From Mugil cephalus (Eukaryota; Chordata; Actinopteri; Mugiliformes; Mugilidae), in NCBI RefSeq assembly GCF_022458985.1, contig NC_061774.1, forward strand, positions 10,096,616 to 10,160,615: a stretch of DNA of 64,000 nt, in the 5' to 3' direction. The notes under the pieces were generated by a model. The model did no database searches and had not been told where the DNA came from. It saw only the letters and a program-made list of their open reading frames with translations. Of this stretch, positions 1-12,018 are shown piece by piece (within the stretch, counting starts at the first letter, position 1; each line of letters begins with the position of its first letter). Made by a program: the position numbers and the translations under genes.

Positions 1-464
1 TAATATAAGAAGGTTCAGTTCTTAATACCTGCTCTGTTTGGACAATCTTCATACGGCCTTAGTGTTGCCCTCCGCCTTCTTCCAAATAGGGACTTAGACA
101 GACTTTAATGATCCACAAGGGAAATTAACTGGTCAAACTAGCTTAATTGTTACAGAAAGATAAGTTGTTATACATCTGGACAGAGTAGGGAATAAAAGAA
201 GGTCTATAGTGTTCACTATGGCAGCGGAGCTGAGTCAATTTTGCTGATTTATGTAGGAATAGTGTCAAATTAATGGTTGTCTATGGTTCAAGTGCAGACA
301 CACAATACATGTAAATGGCTGCTTATTTATCTGTGTGGTAATAATAATAATAACTAATGTTTAACCCCATCACCATTGCATGTGGATTGGCAGCGCGTCT
401 GTGGTTCCCTCCCCCTCAGACCTTAATCCTTGATAATCTCTGTGTTTGATGAAAGCCGGCAGCC
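1..464. other. Upstream flank of the kizuna-like gene
   Basis: This stretch holds no open frame or repeat family that I can name. There is a short AAT-type trinucleotide run near 343-357. The first exon of the next gene opens at 465, so the right part probably carries its 5' UTR and promoter. I see no clear TATA box. Confidence 0.4.
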
Positions 465-3400
465 ATGGCTTCACCGAAGGAGAGTTTGCTGTCTCTTGGG
501 CATCTGACCGGCTCAGAAAAAAGCACTTTCATAAATGCAAGACAACGCGATGTGAAAAAAAGGTAAGACCCCTGCCGCCATGGAGACAAATGCAGAGTTT
601 TTAGTTTTCTGATGTTTAAAACTCATAATTATTATGAAATACAATGCATTTCTATGTTTAAAGACTCACGCTGTGTGTTTCTGGGAGTGTTATAGCCTAA
701 AATGGTAATTTAGAAATATTAGTTCACTGTAAAACACTGACTGTGTTTTCAGTTCAGAGTGACATATATATGAGTAAGCACATTGTGGAAGAATCTAATT
801 ACAAAATGCCCTAATGTCAGGAGGAAAGTTACAATCCGTTTTGGGCTGTACCTGAGACAGATGAGGTAGATGATGATAGAGTATGAGTTTAACATGAGTA
901 GTTATCTTGCTGTACCATGATGCACCGATGATGTCTCATCTTACAGGCCAGTGCGGTTGCAAAATAGCTTTCCGGCCCTTCAAAGACAGGAACATCAGTA
1001 AGTGCAAAGAGAAAAGGGAACATGATGCTTGTGCAGTGATCGACTGTTGTTGTCAGTGTTTAATATCAGTCTTTGTGCGTGTGATTCCTGCAGCAGGTTG
1101 ATGCGCCTGCAGCAGCGCTGGCAGGAGTTGATGGAGAGAGAGCGTAAAGCCCAACAACACAACAGGCAGCTGCTGCAGCAGTTTGAGGAAGCCCAGAAGA
1201 CGCTGGCAGATATGCTGGCCTGCAACTCAACTATGAAAACTATTCGGGTGATTAGACATAGATAAACACTTCCCCTACTTGTTTACTCTTACCTCTGTGA
1301 GGCCCTGAACTTACAGATTTGACCCCTGCAGATAGAGTATGAGAAGTACCTGGAGGAGAGCTTCCCTCGCTGGCAGCAGCAACTCAAGGAGAAAACACTT
1401 ACTGCTCAGAAGAAGGTACAATCTATCTGACTTCTTCCAAAATAAAATATATATTTATATATACACACTTGGTTCTGTCATTTTAATTGAGCAGAACCCT
1501 TAAAATCCAGTCGAATCTGCTCTGACAAGTGCAAAACGCAAAGAGACGTAAGAAATTGAAGGTGTACAACAAAGTTTTCTGCTCTACTGGTCATATATTA
1601 TCATTATTATCTTCTCTAGAAGATGGACTTACAATACAACGTATATGTACAATGTAAAATACGCTTTGATCAAATGTGTGAACAAAGACTCTTTCTTAAA
1701 CAGAGGATAGATGACTATTTGGGATCATATCTAGAGAAGATAGAAGAACAAGTGATAAAGTCCTCTGCTGATCAACATTTACTCTTGCACGGTTTGTTCT
1801 CACTCACTTGATGAAATGTTATGTTTTTAATGGTACGTTCGAATCCCACAGGCAACCTCCTAACACTTGCCCTTGTTCTCAGGTCCTAACACAAGGCCGC
1901 AAAAACCTGCAGCACCTCAGTCGTACTCCAGCCAAGATTACTCTGACTACAACCAACACGGCTCCTCTCATCTTCTCGATGCACAGTCCTCCTGGTTGAC
2001 CCACACTCAATCCCAGAAAACTGGATTTCCTCCCAGAGTATTCTATCAACCCCACAGCTCCTCCCAAGCCCCTCAATCTCTCTTCCCACCATCTAACTTC
2101 CCACATCCTCACCCATTCCCTCTCCACCACCTTCCCCCCACCCCCAGACATCCCTATTACCACTGGCCCGGGCAGGATCAGTCGGTCTGGGCTTCCCCAC
2201 AACCCGACTACCCCTGGTCCCGGACTGCTGGTGCGGCTGGCGTCCCCCCTGGCTCTGACGCTCTATGGGGTCAGCTCATCGCGGAGGAGCGTCCACCTGA
2301 GTCGAGGCATTCACGGACGGCGGGGGAGGGGGACAAATCCAGCAGAACGACAAGTTCGAAGGGGGAGAGGGGTAGCGGAAGCAGGGGCAGTGATCTGTCA
2401 CTGGAGCTGGACGTTAAACCAGGTGGGTGAAGGAAACACTGGTGTGTCCAAGTCATCCTTTATGTATTTATTGGTAACTTTTCCTGCGTCCAGTTCGTCT
2501 GTCCAGCAGACAAGCAGAGAGCAGCGAGAGCGGCAGAGATTCCAGTTTGCCGAGCAGGGAGAAGAGGAAGAAGAGGGAGAAAAGAGGAAGAGCCGAGCGT
2601 ACTCCTTCATCAGACAGAGAAAGATGCAGCTCTCATGAGTCAGTTTTTCTTTTAAGATTCATTAAACCTCACCTATGACACATTCCCTCCGAATGCCTCA
2701 TTCACCAGCCTCTCACTGCCTGTCTGTCTGTCATGACTTTTCTCCCAGTGAAACGATATGTGTGTGTAAACTACCAGCGCCCCACCCAACCTACGTTCAT
2801 ATCTTTGCTAATCCATGACGGTTACACCTTGTCTGGTTTGTGCGGCTTGTGCAATTTCCTCTCTTCTGGTTGTCTTAACCACAGTCAACACGGGCAGGAA
2901 ATGTGAGAGAGAAGAGAACAGGAATGACAAGCAGTAAATGTCAGACCGACCAGGAAGCGAACCAGGAACTCTTAACATTTAATACTATATATCTGTGACC
3001 TCAAGCCGACACATAAATACAAGCTATAAGATATAAGGTTATGTTAGTTATTTACTATAAGATACAGGAGAAATAAATATAGAAATAGTATAACTCAGGG
3101 GTTCCCTGACTTTTTCTGTCATCTGTTTGATGATATAGGAGTATTGGAAGCCCCCCACCCACCCCAAATTGTTCGTACCTTATATGTTTTCAGTTACATT
3201 ATAATATAAAGTAGATGTTTTTCTGTCTATAATTAATACTTATCATTTCACTTTTCTGCTTCACGGTTTATTGTCCAGTTTCTTTTATTGTAGAAACTAG
3301 TAATAATAAAATCAATTTCCAACAGAACTGGACTTTATATCATTTTCAGACTTAGATTAATTGTATTATATTCTTTCTTTAAGTAAAATTAACTCCAAAT

Positions 3401-4122
3401 GTGAAGGAAGCAACAGTGCAACAACTAACATTTCCCCATTTAACAGTCAACCAGCCAACTGTCGACCGTAGTCCTATTAAAGTCCAGGGACACATATGCC
3501 TCGTTATATTTTCTCGCTTTTCCCAGTTATAGGAACCACTAGTTTAACTGAAATGAATAATATTCTATGTTCATGTAGTTTTTTCCTCATACCCTGAAGA
3601 GGTAACACTGTTAATTTATTCGTCTTTCAGGTCATCAACGATTTCCAGCGCTGTCGTCGTTGCTACGGTTGCAGTGGCCCAAAGCTCAGAAAGTGACGCG
3701 CCATCAGAGAAGGACGCGAGCAGCAGCAGGAGGACGAGAACCCCCGCTTCTCCTCATCCTCCTGCTGCTGCTCGCGGGTCATCGAGATGTGAGCAGGCGG
3801 CAAAGCAAAGGACCGGGAGCAAGGGAGACGACTCAGATAGTCGGCTTTCTGGTGTGAGAGTGGAAACCGAAAGAGAAAAAGTGAAGAATCAAAGTCTTAA
3901 TGAAAAACCAGGGAGCTGTGGAGATGAGTCTGGATCCCAGGGGGAAGAGGAATCTGAGAGTGATTGTGTGAACGCAGAAAATAGAACTGCAGAGGAAACA
4001 GAGAAGCAGGAGAGTGGCAGCTCTGAGCAAAGCAGCACAGATGAGAAGGATGAAGGAGGAAGACAGAAAAATGTGGGAGTCAGAGATGATAAAGACGAAG
4101 AAGATGGCGATGTGGACGGAAG

Positions 4123-4161
<39 letters not shown>

Positions 4162-5039
4162 GGAGGAGGAGGTTTCTGTCAGAAAGCGAACAACAGGTGA
4201 AGAAGAGGCGGTGGAAGAAGAAGAAGATGAGATGGAGGATGATGGAGATGATGAGGACGAGTTAATCGGGTTGAAGAAGGAAGACACTGAGAACAGGAAA
4301 CCTGGTTCTGCTTCCTCTGACGATGAAGAGGCTGACGAGGATGTAAGTGAGGACAGTGAGGAGAAGACAGAGGAGGATGAAGAGGGCTCAAATGAAGAGA
4401 AAGACAGTAAGAGTGAAGAGGAGCACAGGAGTGGTAAAGCAGAAGAGCCAGAGGACAGAGATTCAGAAGACAGCATCATCTCACCCCAGGAAAAAAGGTA
4501 AGACGATGGAGGACTTAATGTTGTAATTAAATGACATGAGTTACATGAATCCTGTTTTTAGACCTAAGCAGATAGAGATTATTCCTGAGCAAGCAGCAGA
4601 GGAGGAAGATGACGATGATGAAGATGAACTTAAAACATCATCTAATGACGACTCGATTGAATTCAGTGACGGGGACATTGAGAATCTCCTGGCACCTCCA
4701 GAACCAACAGAGAAGAAAGAGTAAGCTCCGACTCATTCGTGTTAAATCTGACACAAATTCAATCGTAAAATCTGATTCTCCAACATTTGATTTTACTCAC
4801 TTTGTTTAGAGAAAAGGACCCGAAAGCTGACGAGAAGCCCAAAGGTAAGTATCAATCATCACCAGGAGACACGCACACAGAAAATGTATTGCAATTTCTT
4901 TTTAATGTCGACTCTGAGCTGCACTTTCATTTATTTTCCAGCAGCTTTTAATAACGCGGAGATCTTTCAAGTGAAGTCTGACAGATCGAAGACTGATCTC
5001 CAGAGTGACTCCGATGGGTTTGATGATTTTTATGATTAA
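465..5039 (+). CDS. kiz: Kizuna-like centrosomal coiled-coil protein (11 exons, 799 aa)
   Basis: Exons read as 465-562, 947-997, 1097-1247, 1332-1415, 1620-1791, 1883-2422, 2494-2638, 3631-4497, 4562-4720, 4810-4844 and 4942-5039. All junctions keep phase, giving 2,400 nt to a TAA. Residues about 33-185 are charged and helical (ERERKAQQHNRQLLQQFEEA), likely coiled coil. Residues 186-365 are rich in Pro, Ser and His. Residues 414-755 are strongly acidic, with a 12-Asp run. The C-terminus is SDSDGFDDFYD. From memory, the coiled coil and a late acidic motif (DSIEFSDGDIENLLAPPEP) resemble human kizuna, which stabilises mitotic centrosomes after PLK1 phosphorylation. The coiled coil also recalls the small centrosomal protein CEP15. 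The exon 7 donor is GTCAGT; reading past it stops at 2678, so a shorter isoform is possible. The gene model is firmer than the name. Confidence 0.55.
4124..4171 (+). repeat. Coding GAT/GAG trinucleotide run
   Basis: Twelve uninterrupted GAT codons (4124-4159) are followed by four GAG codons (4160-4171) inside exon 8 of the kizuna-like gene. They encode 12 Asp then 4 Glu. A pure run of one codon suggests slippage-prone length variation rather than selection on each residue. Confidence 0.95.
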
Positions 5040-5101
5040 ATGTGTGACTGCCTAAAGCCAAAAGACAACATCCTGCCTCAGTCACTTCGTATTCATTGTG
5101 T

Positions 5102-5107
5102 ATTAAA
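5102..5107 (+). terminator. Probable poly(A) signal of the kizuna-like gene
   Basis: ATTAAA lies 63 bases past the stop codon of the plus-strand gene. It is the first hexamer of this kind downstream. The assignment rests on position alone. Confidence 0.5.
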
Positions 5108-5370
5108 GTGACACCAAAAGGAAACTGCAAATGGACACTTTGTTTTCTTGTGTTTGATTAGAGACGTATATAAAGAAGTTGCAAAAAAAGTTGAAATACT
5201 TTTTTTTTTATTAATGAATTTAAGTTTGAAAGACAATTTGTTTTTTAAAACCCAATCAGAAGCATAGAAACAGAAAATATACTGGCAGAAATATATTTGA
5301 ACAGAACAACAATGATAACATTCTACTGGAGAAGAAAATGATACAAAAACTGTACAAATTATGAAAATAA

Positions 5371-5376
5371 TTTATT
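5371..5376 (-). terminator. Probable poly(A) signal of pola2
   Basis: TTTATT on the plus strand is AATAAA for the minus-strand gene, about 245 bases past the pola2 stop. With the plus-strand signal at 5102, the two convergent genes would end about 260 bases apart without overlapping. Confidence 0.55.
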
Positions 5377-5620
5377 GAAGGGGCTTTTTTTTTTATTATT
5401 GCTGTTGTACCTGTGTGATCTTCCACCAGCTGTTTATGACTCCAGTAACGAGCGCACAGAGTTCACTCCAACATATAAAAATAAACCAATACAGTGTGTG
5501 TGTGTGTCCTTTAATGTGTTATACACCAGAGCCTGGAGAGGGAGGCATTCAGAGCAGATTGATCCTGGTTACGTTTGCTCATTTTCCAGGGGGAATGGGA
5601 ATTTAAAGTCTTTGCTCCTG

Positions 5621-8600
5621 TTAGATTTTCACCACCTGAGCAGCCAAACAGGGATTCACTCTCTTCCCGTCCTCCGGAGTAGAGCCGCCCTGAATGAGCA
5701 ACCTGCCGTACGTCCCACCCACCTGGCCTTTAGTCAGGCGTCCTGGATTGACGCATACGCAGCCGACCACATCCTGAGGACAAGGGGAGATTGTGATGCG
5801 TCTTTATCCAATTCTAAAGACTGTTTGTTGTATTGAACGTCAGCAGAAGCAGAAGCCCCTGTACCTTTATGAAGTAGCGCAGCTCGGAGGGAACGATGAG
5901 GACGTCGGGGGTGAGCGGCATCTGTCCGAAGGTCTGGAACTTCTCATAGTCCATGTTGACCTCCTCCACAGGCGGGTACAGAGGGTAGTAACTGAAGCCA
6001 AGTCACAAACACAGAGGTCATCAATGCTGACAGACTCAAAACGAAACAAATCCAAGCAGAACTTTCTCAGGACTTGTACCTCCTCTGGGTCAGCATGTGC
6101 TTCAGGATACGTGAGAATCTGTCCGATCCGGTGCCACTGCAACACAACGCTTGTTTACTTGTCAGGCCCGCTTTAGAGAATCCCACCAGATACACACACA
6201 CTAATAGATACTGATCTCCGCTGCTGGGTAAAGATATGTAAATATATAATTAGATATTTCTGCAGGCGCACAGTCGTCCTCACCAGCTGATCTCCTCCGC
6301 GCCCATGTGGAAGAGGATGTCAGTGGATGTCAAGCCCAGGGTCACGCCGTCAATCAGCAGGGTGCAGGGGTCAGGGACCAGGGTGACGCGCTGCGGAGGA
6401 CGAAGACAAGACGTGATGCAGCACCGATCATGATGTGCGAATGCGCATTTGTTCTCCTGCTGATCTCTGCTAGATGACAACTAAGACTTGAGTCAGGCTG
6501 AATCAAACATCCTGTGCTATAAAAGTAAAATCCTCTGTGATTCTGACCTGGGCCTGGTCCTTGTTCATGTTGGGCAGGGTGAACGGAGGCTGTGGGTAGA
6601 TGAAATGGTGGTGGATGTCTCTCTGGGAGGGCACGAACACCAGGCGACAGCCGACACTGGACGAAAGAAACAAACAGACATTAATGGCCAAAGGTTTATT
6701 ACGTGGTGCCATGAGGAAAATGTGGTTCTCTAAGGTCCTAAAGAAATTAAAGTGGAGTTGTTTGGGTTGGATCACAGTCCAGAGGCTGTGTGATGTGTTG
6801 TGTGACCACAAATAAAATCCGAAAAAATATTTTTGAGCTGCTGCTCTCAAGGGTCGTCCACTCGTAGAAAAATCAGGAAATGCACTATACTGTAGTTTCA
6901 GAGGGGAGACCAAGGCACATGATATTTATACAGATTAAAAAAATGTCTAATCATGAGACGGTCTTTTAATCCCAATGGATTTGTTTGCCTCTGCACAGCT
7001 GGTTAATCACTATGTGAAGGTGTTAGCGGTGTTTATGTTTACTTTGCATAGTATTCCACTAACAATCAGAATAACGGCCCAGTCAGAGCAAAAATGCCTC
7101 CTACAATCAACTTAACTGGAAAAAATCTGGTCTGATGGGCCAAAATGTTCTGTCGCCTTGAGAGGTGTGGATTTATTAAAAAGAAAATATTAGCCTCTAA
7201 TAACCACGTAAACACTGGAACTGACTGTTCCTCTCAGGGTGGAATGAAACTTTCTTTCTATGCATGTTTGACCCACACAACAAGTTTCTGGGAGGGATAG
7301 ATTCATGGTGGTAGGAAGAAATGTTGAGTTGTTAAAAGTGTTTGAAAAGATAAACAACTGATTTGGGTTTACCTCTGTCATGTTTCTACTGAATTCAAAG
7401 TATATTTCTCAGTCTGTTATGTTTCCATCAGATTTGATGCTACACAGATCACAGAGGCACTTGATGTCCTGATTGTTCCAACGTAACCAAACATCAGTTA
7501 TCACTTTATTTAGTTTCCACGTAAACAGTTACTTTTGAATTTATAGTCAAAATGACTTTGATCAGAGTGAAAACACGTTGTCCCTGCGAAAGCAACTAAC
7601 GTGGAAAAGTCAGTTTTGAAAAGTTTCCTCATCAGTGTATCTACTGGTCCCTTCGGGAAGAGGAGACGTACCTCCTGGTGCCATCCACGATGCTTTCTAT
7701 ACATCTTGAGAAAATGGTCTCAAACGTCTCGGTCACCTGACTCTTCTTTTAGAGACAGAGATGGTCACAGACATTTAAAAGAGTCGGACATGATAAATGA
7801 ATACATCGATATAAAGGCAATGTGCTTTAACTTCAAATTAAATAGATTTATGTAAAACATTAGACCTCCCAGGAGTGTCCGCTTCACTCCTACCTCAATT
7901 TGCTCATGTTTTGAATCCACAAATGGGCCCAGCTGGAGAAGAGAGAGAAAGGAAACACACATCAGAGTTATATGAGGAGTATGTACCTATAAACCACTAA
8001 TGAAGGTTATTTATGAGCTGGATCACATGTGGATAGTGTCTGTACCAGTATGCAGACATCAGGACGGTCTCTGACTATCACGCCGATCAGATCCAGCAGA
8101 GGGTCAAAGGTCAAGCTGTCAGAGGGAGTGTACGGTCCACAGGCCACCAGCACATTCAAAGGCTCTGAAGAAGCATGAAATAAAGAGAATATACTGATAA
8201 GAAAAATTATAAAACGTACCTTGACATGAAGAGTTCTGTATATGTTGTGTCTTATAAGCCTTCATGGTCTCTTACCTTCATCAGTTTCCATTTTCACGTT
8301 AGGGGTGTAGAAAGGAAGAGGAACGCCCTGAAAGACAACGTCATTAAGAGAAGATAAACGACCAAGCCGTCTCTCAAAAGCTGGCATCTAGTTTTAGGAC
8401 TTGTTGCCGACCTCATAGAGTTTGGAAGCCACCAGTTTTCTTCCTGTAGTGTTCATTCCCTCCATCACCACCACCTTAAAAAAAAAAAAAGAAAAACAAT
8501 TCCACAGTAAATGTCTCATAACGTGGGCCCAAAGATTGAACGAATACATTGCATTTGGTCCAGAGCGGGCTGCACGTTTCTACGGATAAAAGTTTCCTAC

Positions 8601-11358
8601 ATTGCAGGAAGTTGTCAGAGTTCTCGGTCAGACCATGGGTCAGTCTCAACCCCGTGTCCTTGGCATACTCTGTTACTCTTGGTGGCCATATAACCTGCTG
8701 CACACACACTTAAGTGCACAGGCAAAGGAAATACCACCGCTCAGTGTGTGCTCAGTAACACCACAATGCACAATACCCAGCAGAAGCAGCAGTGATGTCA
8801 TGGCGTCATTCTTTAAACAGAGACCAGTTTTAGCAGCTTGATGCGACTGCTCTTTCAACTCACCTGGCCAGGAAACAGGGAATACTCTTTGAGCTCTGAC
8901 AGGTCAATAGGTACTTGCTGACCACCTTGCTCTGGTCCAGCCTCCAGCAGAACCGACTGCGCGTTCAGTTTACCGTTACTGTCGCAGCAAACCTGACCCA
9001 GCACGGTTATACTGTCCTGAAGGAGGAGCGATGGAAACAAAAAAAAGGAAATCAGTACTGCATTTGAGTTCACATGTATATGAACAGCTAAATCTAATTC
9101 ATCTGCTCAGACACAACGACGTCTTCATTTTAGGACCATATTATAGATAAAACTGTGGGAACTTTTTGACGCCAGTAACACTCTTCTCTGTACCTGTGCA
9201 GGCAGAGAGACGGGGGAGAACTCTTCAATGTTGAAATGAGACCTAAGGCCTTCTCCCAGCTCCTCGATCTTCTCCGTCAACACTGAGAAAACACAAAATA
9301 TCTATATGCTCAGAGCGCTCCTGTGTGTTAAGTCCACATTTCTCCCTCCATCTGATTACTCCATCACTTTTAACATTTCTAACCTTTACACACAGAGAGA
9401 ACCTTTATTTCCGACAGAAACTAAACAGCAGTGTTGAGCGTTAAAGATCGATGACCGTCCACACGCCTGTACTTACCATTTCTAACGTCTCGCAGCCTCT
9501 GGAACATGTATTTGTAGCTGCAGTGGAGAGAGTCCTCAGGTCCTTCTAGGAGCTCCAGCCGGAGGCCCGCGCTCAGATTCTTCCTGCCCAACCAACGAGT
9601 GCCCTGCACGGCCCCGAACGTGACCACCACCTCCCCTTTCCCTCCTCGCTGGCTGTACTTCTGCGAGGGCGTTGCACTTCCAGAGACAAACAGAGCCAGG
9701 TTATTGTGGTGGCAGTGTTATTTCCCCACGTGTTTACAGGTATTTAAGTGTTCTCCAGGAGCTCACGCTCAGGCTCCGAGTTGGTGTGTGCTGTAAAATA
9801 CCTGGGAGAGAAGCTGGCTGGAGACAGCAGCAGACCAGGGCTGGACAGCAGAGCTACGCTCCTCTTTGACTGAGGATGTTCTGGGGTGGTTAGTGCTCGT
9901 TTCTGAGAGCCCTGTCCAGAAATAAACAAAGTACGGTTACAGCACAGTTATTGTAGAAAGATTTTTAAAAGTGCAGCTCAGCTGTGTTCAGTCTTAAGTG
10001 GGATCTTACCTTAGCAGGAGTAGAGTAGCAGTCTAAGAGATTCTCCTCCTCTTCCTCGGCTTTTATTCTGAAGGAAAACTTGTCAAGGTCAGTAGCACAA
10101 TGATCACAGACAACAGGCGCCTGCAGAAGAATGTGCTGATGATAGCTGTGGTTTTTGTTTTAAGAGTTCACTGTGAAGGATACATATCATGCACTGTGTG
10201 GATCTCTCTTGGTTTTATCAGACTTTCTTCTTTTCTCTTCCTCACTTTCTTCTTTAAAACCTGCCATGAAAATGAGCACACACTGTAAAGTGACGTCCTG
10301 TCCACCGAGAACCAGAACCTCAAACCAGATAGCGTCCAACTCTCGCTTCTAAAACAGTATTGAACAGAATAAATTGCTAATAACCACCACCGCTCAATGT
10401 CTATTTTCTTTTCAACAACCAACACATGTTTTCTGGTTTAACCTGAGGGCCAACTTGTGGTTTGGGAATGTCAAAAGTGATGCAAAGTGACATTATGGAG
10501 GCAAGCTGAAAGAAACCTTCCTGAGCAGAACTGGATAAAGATTAAATGGAAAGTTCAGCTTCAAAGCCCTGGCATGTGGTTCTCACAACAAGACCAAATT
10601 TATCTGCATCAACAATTGATGTGAACTGCGTTACCGCACTGGGTCCCAAATATCATCTTCATAGGACTATTAAAAACCATAAAATTATCACATAAAATAC
10701 ATTTAATATGGCTAACATTTTGCATTTACTCAAACATTAACTGATAACACTTTAATCGATTCACAGTCACTATGTTACCTCGTGTTCAAACTGATCCAGG
10801 GCGTCAATGGACAGTTTTAGTCCACCTTTTGTGGTACTGTAGGCCACCCACTCAAAGATCATGTCATCTGCCTGCATCCTGTGACAAATAGACTGTTCCA
10901 CCACTGGAGCAGAGGAGAGATGGAGCGTCATTAATGTGGTTTAACGAAAAACACTGAAAATAACGGCGTAAATAACAAGTGGCATCACAATCTGAGCTTC
11001 TAAAATAGCACAGAAAGATAATATTTGTATATGATGCAGCGACACATAACAGATCCCACATACACACACACCCACATATATGCAATCACTACCATTACTT
11101 CGTGACAATATGAGACTAAATATGCCTGAGGACTGTGAATATGTATCACTACTGTCCAGCAGTATGAACACTTCACTAGGAGGCTCATTGGTGCAGTCAT
11201 TGGTCCTTTTAGCTACTATGGCTAACATGCTAAGCTACAAATAAAGCTTCGATCTAGCTTAACTGTTACTTACTCTTATCGAGGACGGAGTAATCCTGGC
11301 ACGATACGTCAAACATTTCCAGCTCTGTCTTCAAGCTCTCAGCGGTTACTACTGCCAT
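5621..11358 (-). CDS. pola2: DNA polymerase alpha subunit B (POLA2, 18 coding exons, 609 aa)
   Basis: This is the accessory B subunit of the DNA polymerase alpha-primase complex, which starts leading strands and Okazaki fragments in the nucleus. Coding exons, in gene order: 11274-11358, 10779-10903, 10195-10260, 10010-10120, 9802-9911, 9477-9676, 9194-9282, 8864-9016, 8412-8474, 8276-8327, 8046-8164, 7894-7932, 7672-7736, 6548-6656, 6284-6390, 6080-6136, 5865-5991 and 5621-5773. Phases join throughout and total 1,830 nt; human POLA2 is about 598 aa. Diagnostic stretches are DLSELKEYSLFPGQ in the OB-fold region, LVACGPYTPSDSLTFDPLLD and FGLTSTD-type residues (GLTSTDILFHMGAEEIS) in the inactive phosphoesterase-like domain, YYPLYPP near 518, TPDVLIVPSELRYF near 545 and NPGRLTKGQVGGTY near 568. 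Exon 3 is the weakest call, because its donor (GTGCAT) is poor. The gene looks intact. Confidence 0.96.
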
Positions 11359-11700
11359 TGTTTTGCTCCGTATATTTAGCTAAACAAGTAAGAGACGCCA
11401 GGTGGTCCTGTGTTGTGATTATATTCTAGTTAGCGCCAACTTCATAACAACTCTAACAACGCAATTCACTTAACAACGCGATTTCCAAATTACAATTGCA
11501 GCACTGACTGAAATTTTTACTGTTAAATATAATTAATCGGAGCAAATCGGATCGACATCGGATGTATTTTCATTTTACCGCGAAAAAGCTCTGTCGGCGG
11601 CCGGAACTGACGTCACATCCGAAACGAAAATAATATAAAATAAAAGCCGGTAATTCAGCCTAGTTGTTATCGTGACCAGTTCGTTTTCAGATTGAGCCCT
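11359..11700 (-). promoter_or_regulatory. pola2 5' UTR and promoter with ETS and CRE sites
   Basis: About 250 bases upstream of the pola2 ATG, CCGGAA (11601-11606, ETS/GABP core) abuts the full palindromic CRE TGACGTCA (11608-11615). Local GC content is raised around GTCGGCGGCCGG. There is no clear TATA box, which suits a housekeeping replication gene. The start site cannot be fixed from sequence. The region from 11700 to 12018 holds the 3' flank of the next minus-strand gene. Confidence 0.55.
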
Positions 11701-11852
11701 TGAATTGTTTCACGTCCACAAACAACCAAATATGCTGCAATTTTTCAGTTAAAAGCGGACATACTGGGATGTTTATATAATTGTACCACACCGTTTATTT
11801 ACAGGTACAATAGAGACAAAAAATACACTTGGTTTGGTTAAGTTTCTTCCGG

Positions 11853-11858
11853 TTTATT
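11853..11858 (-). terminator. Possible poly(A) signal of the unnamed gene at 12.0-17.5 kb
   Basis: Plus-strand TTTATT reads AATAAA on the minus strand, about 165 bases past the stop codon at 12019. Another copy lies near 11793. The choice between them is open. Confidence 0.4.
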
Positions 11859-12018
11859 TTTGAACAAATGTGTGTAACGCAAACTATAATATCAACAATT
11901 CACTCTTTAAGTGAGTTTTTATTGCTGGCACACTTTAAAATGAAAATCAACTCAGGTTCAATTAAAAATGCCTCAGCGGTTTTCAACCAAACCAAAACTC
12001 CTTCAAACACACTCATTC

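Noticed and set aside
3889-4479. 196-codon serine-rich open frame on the minus strand
   Set aside because: It is the mirror of the GA-rich acidic exon of the kizuna-like gene. Poly-Ser arises from reading GAA/GAT/GAG-rich sequence backwards.
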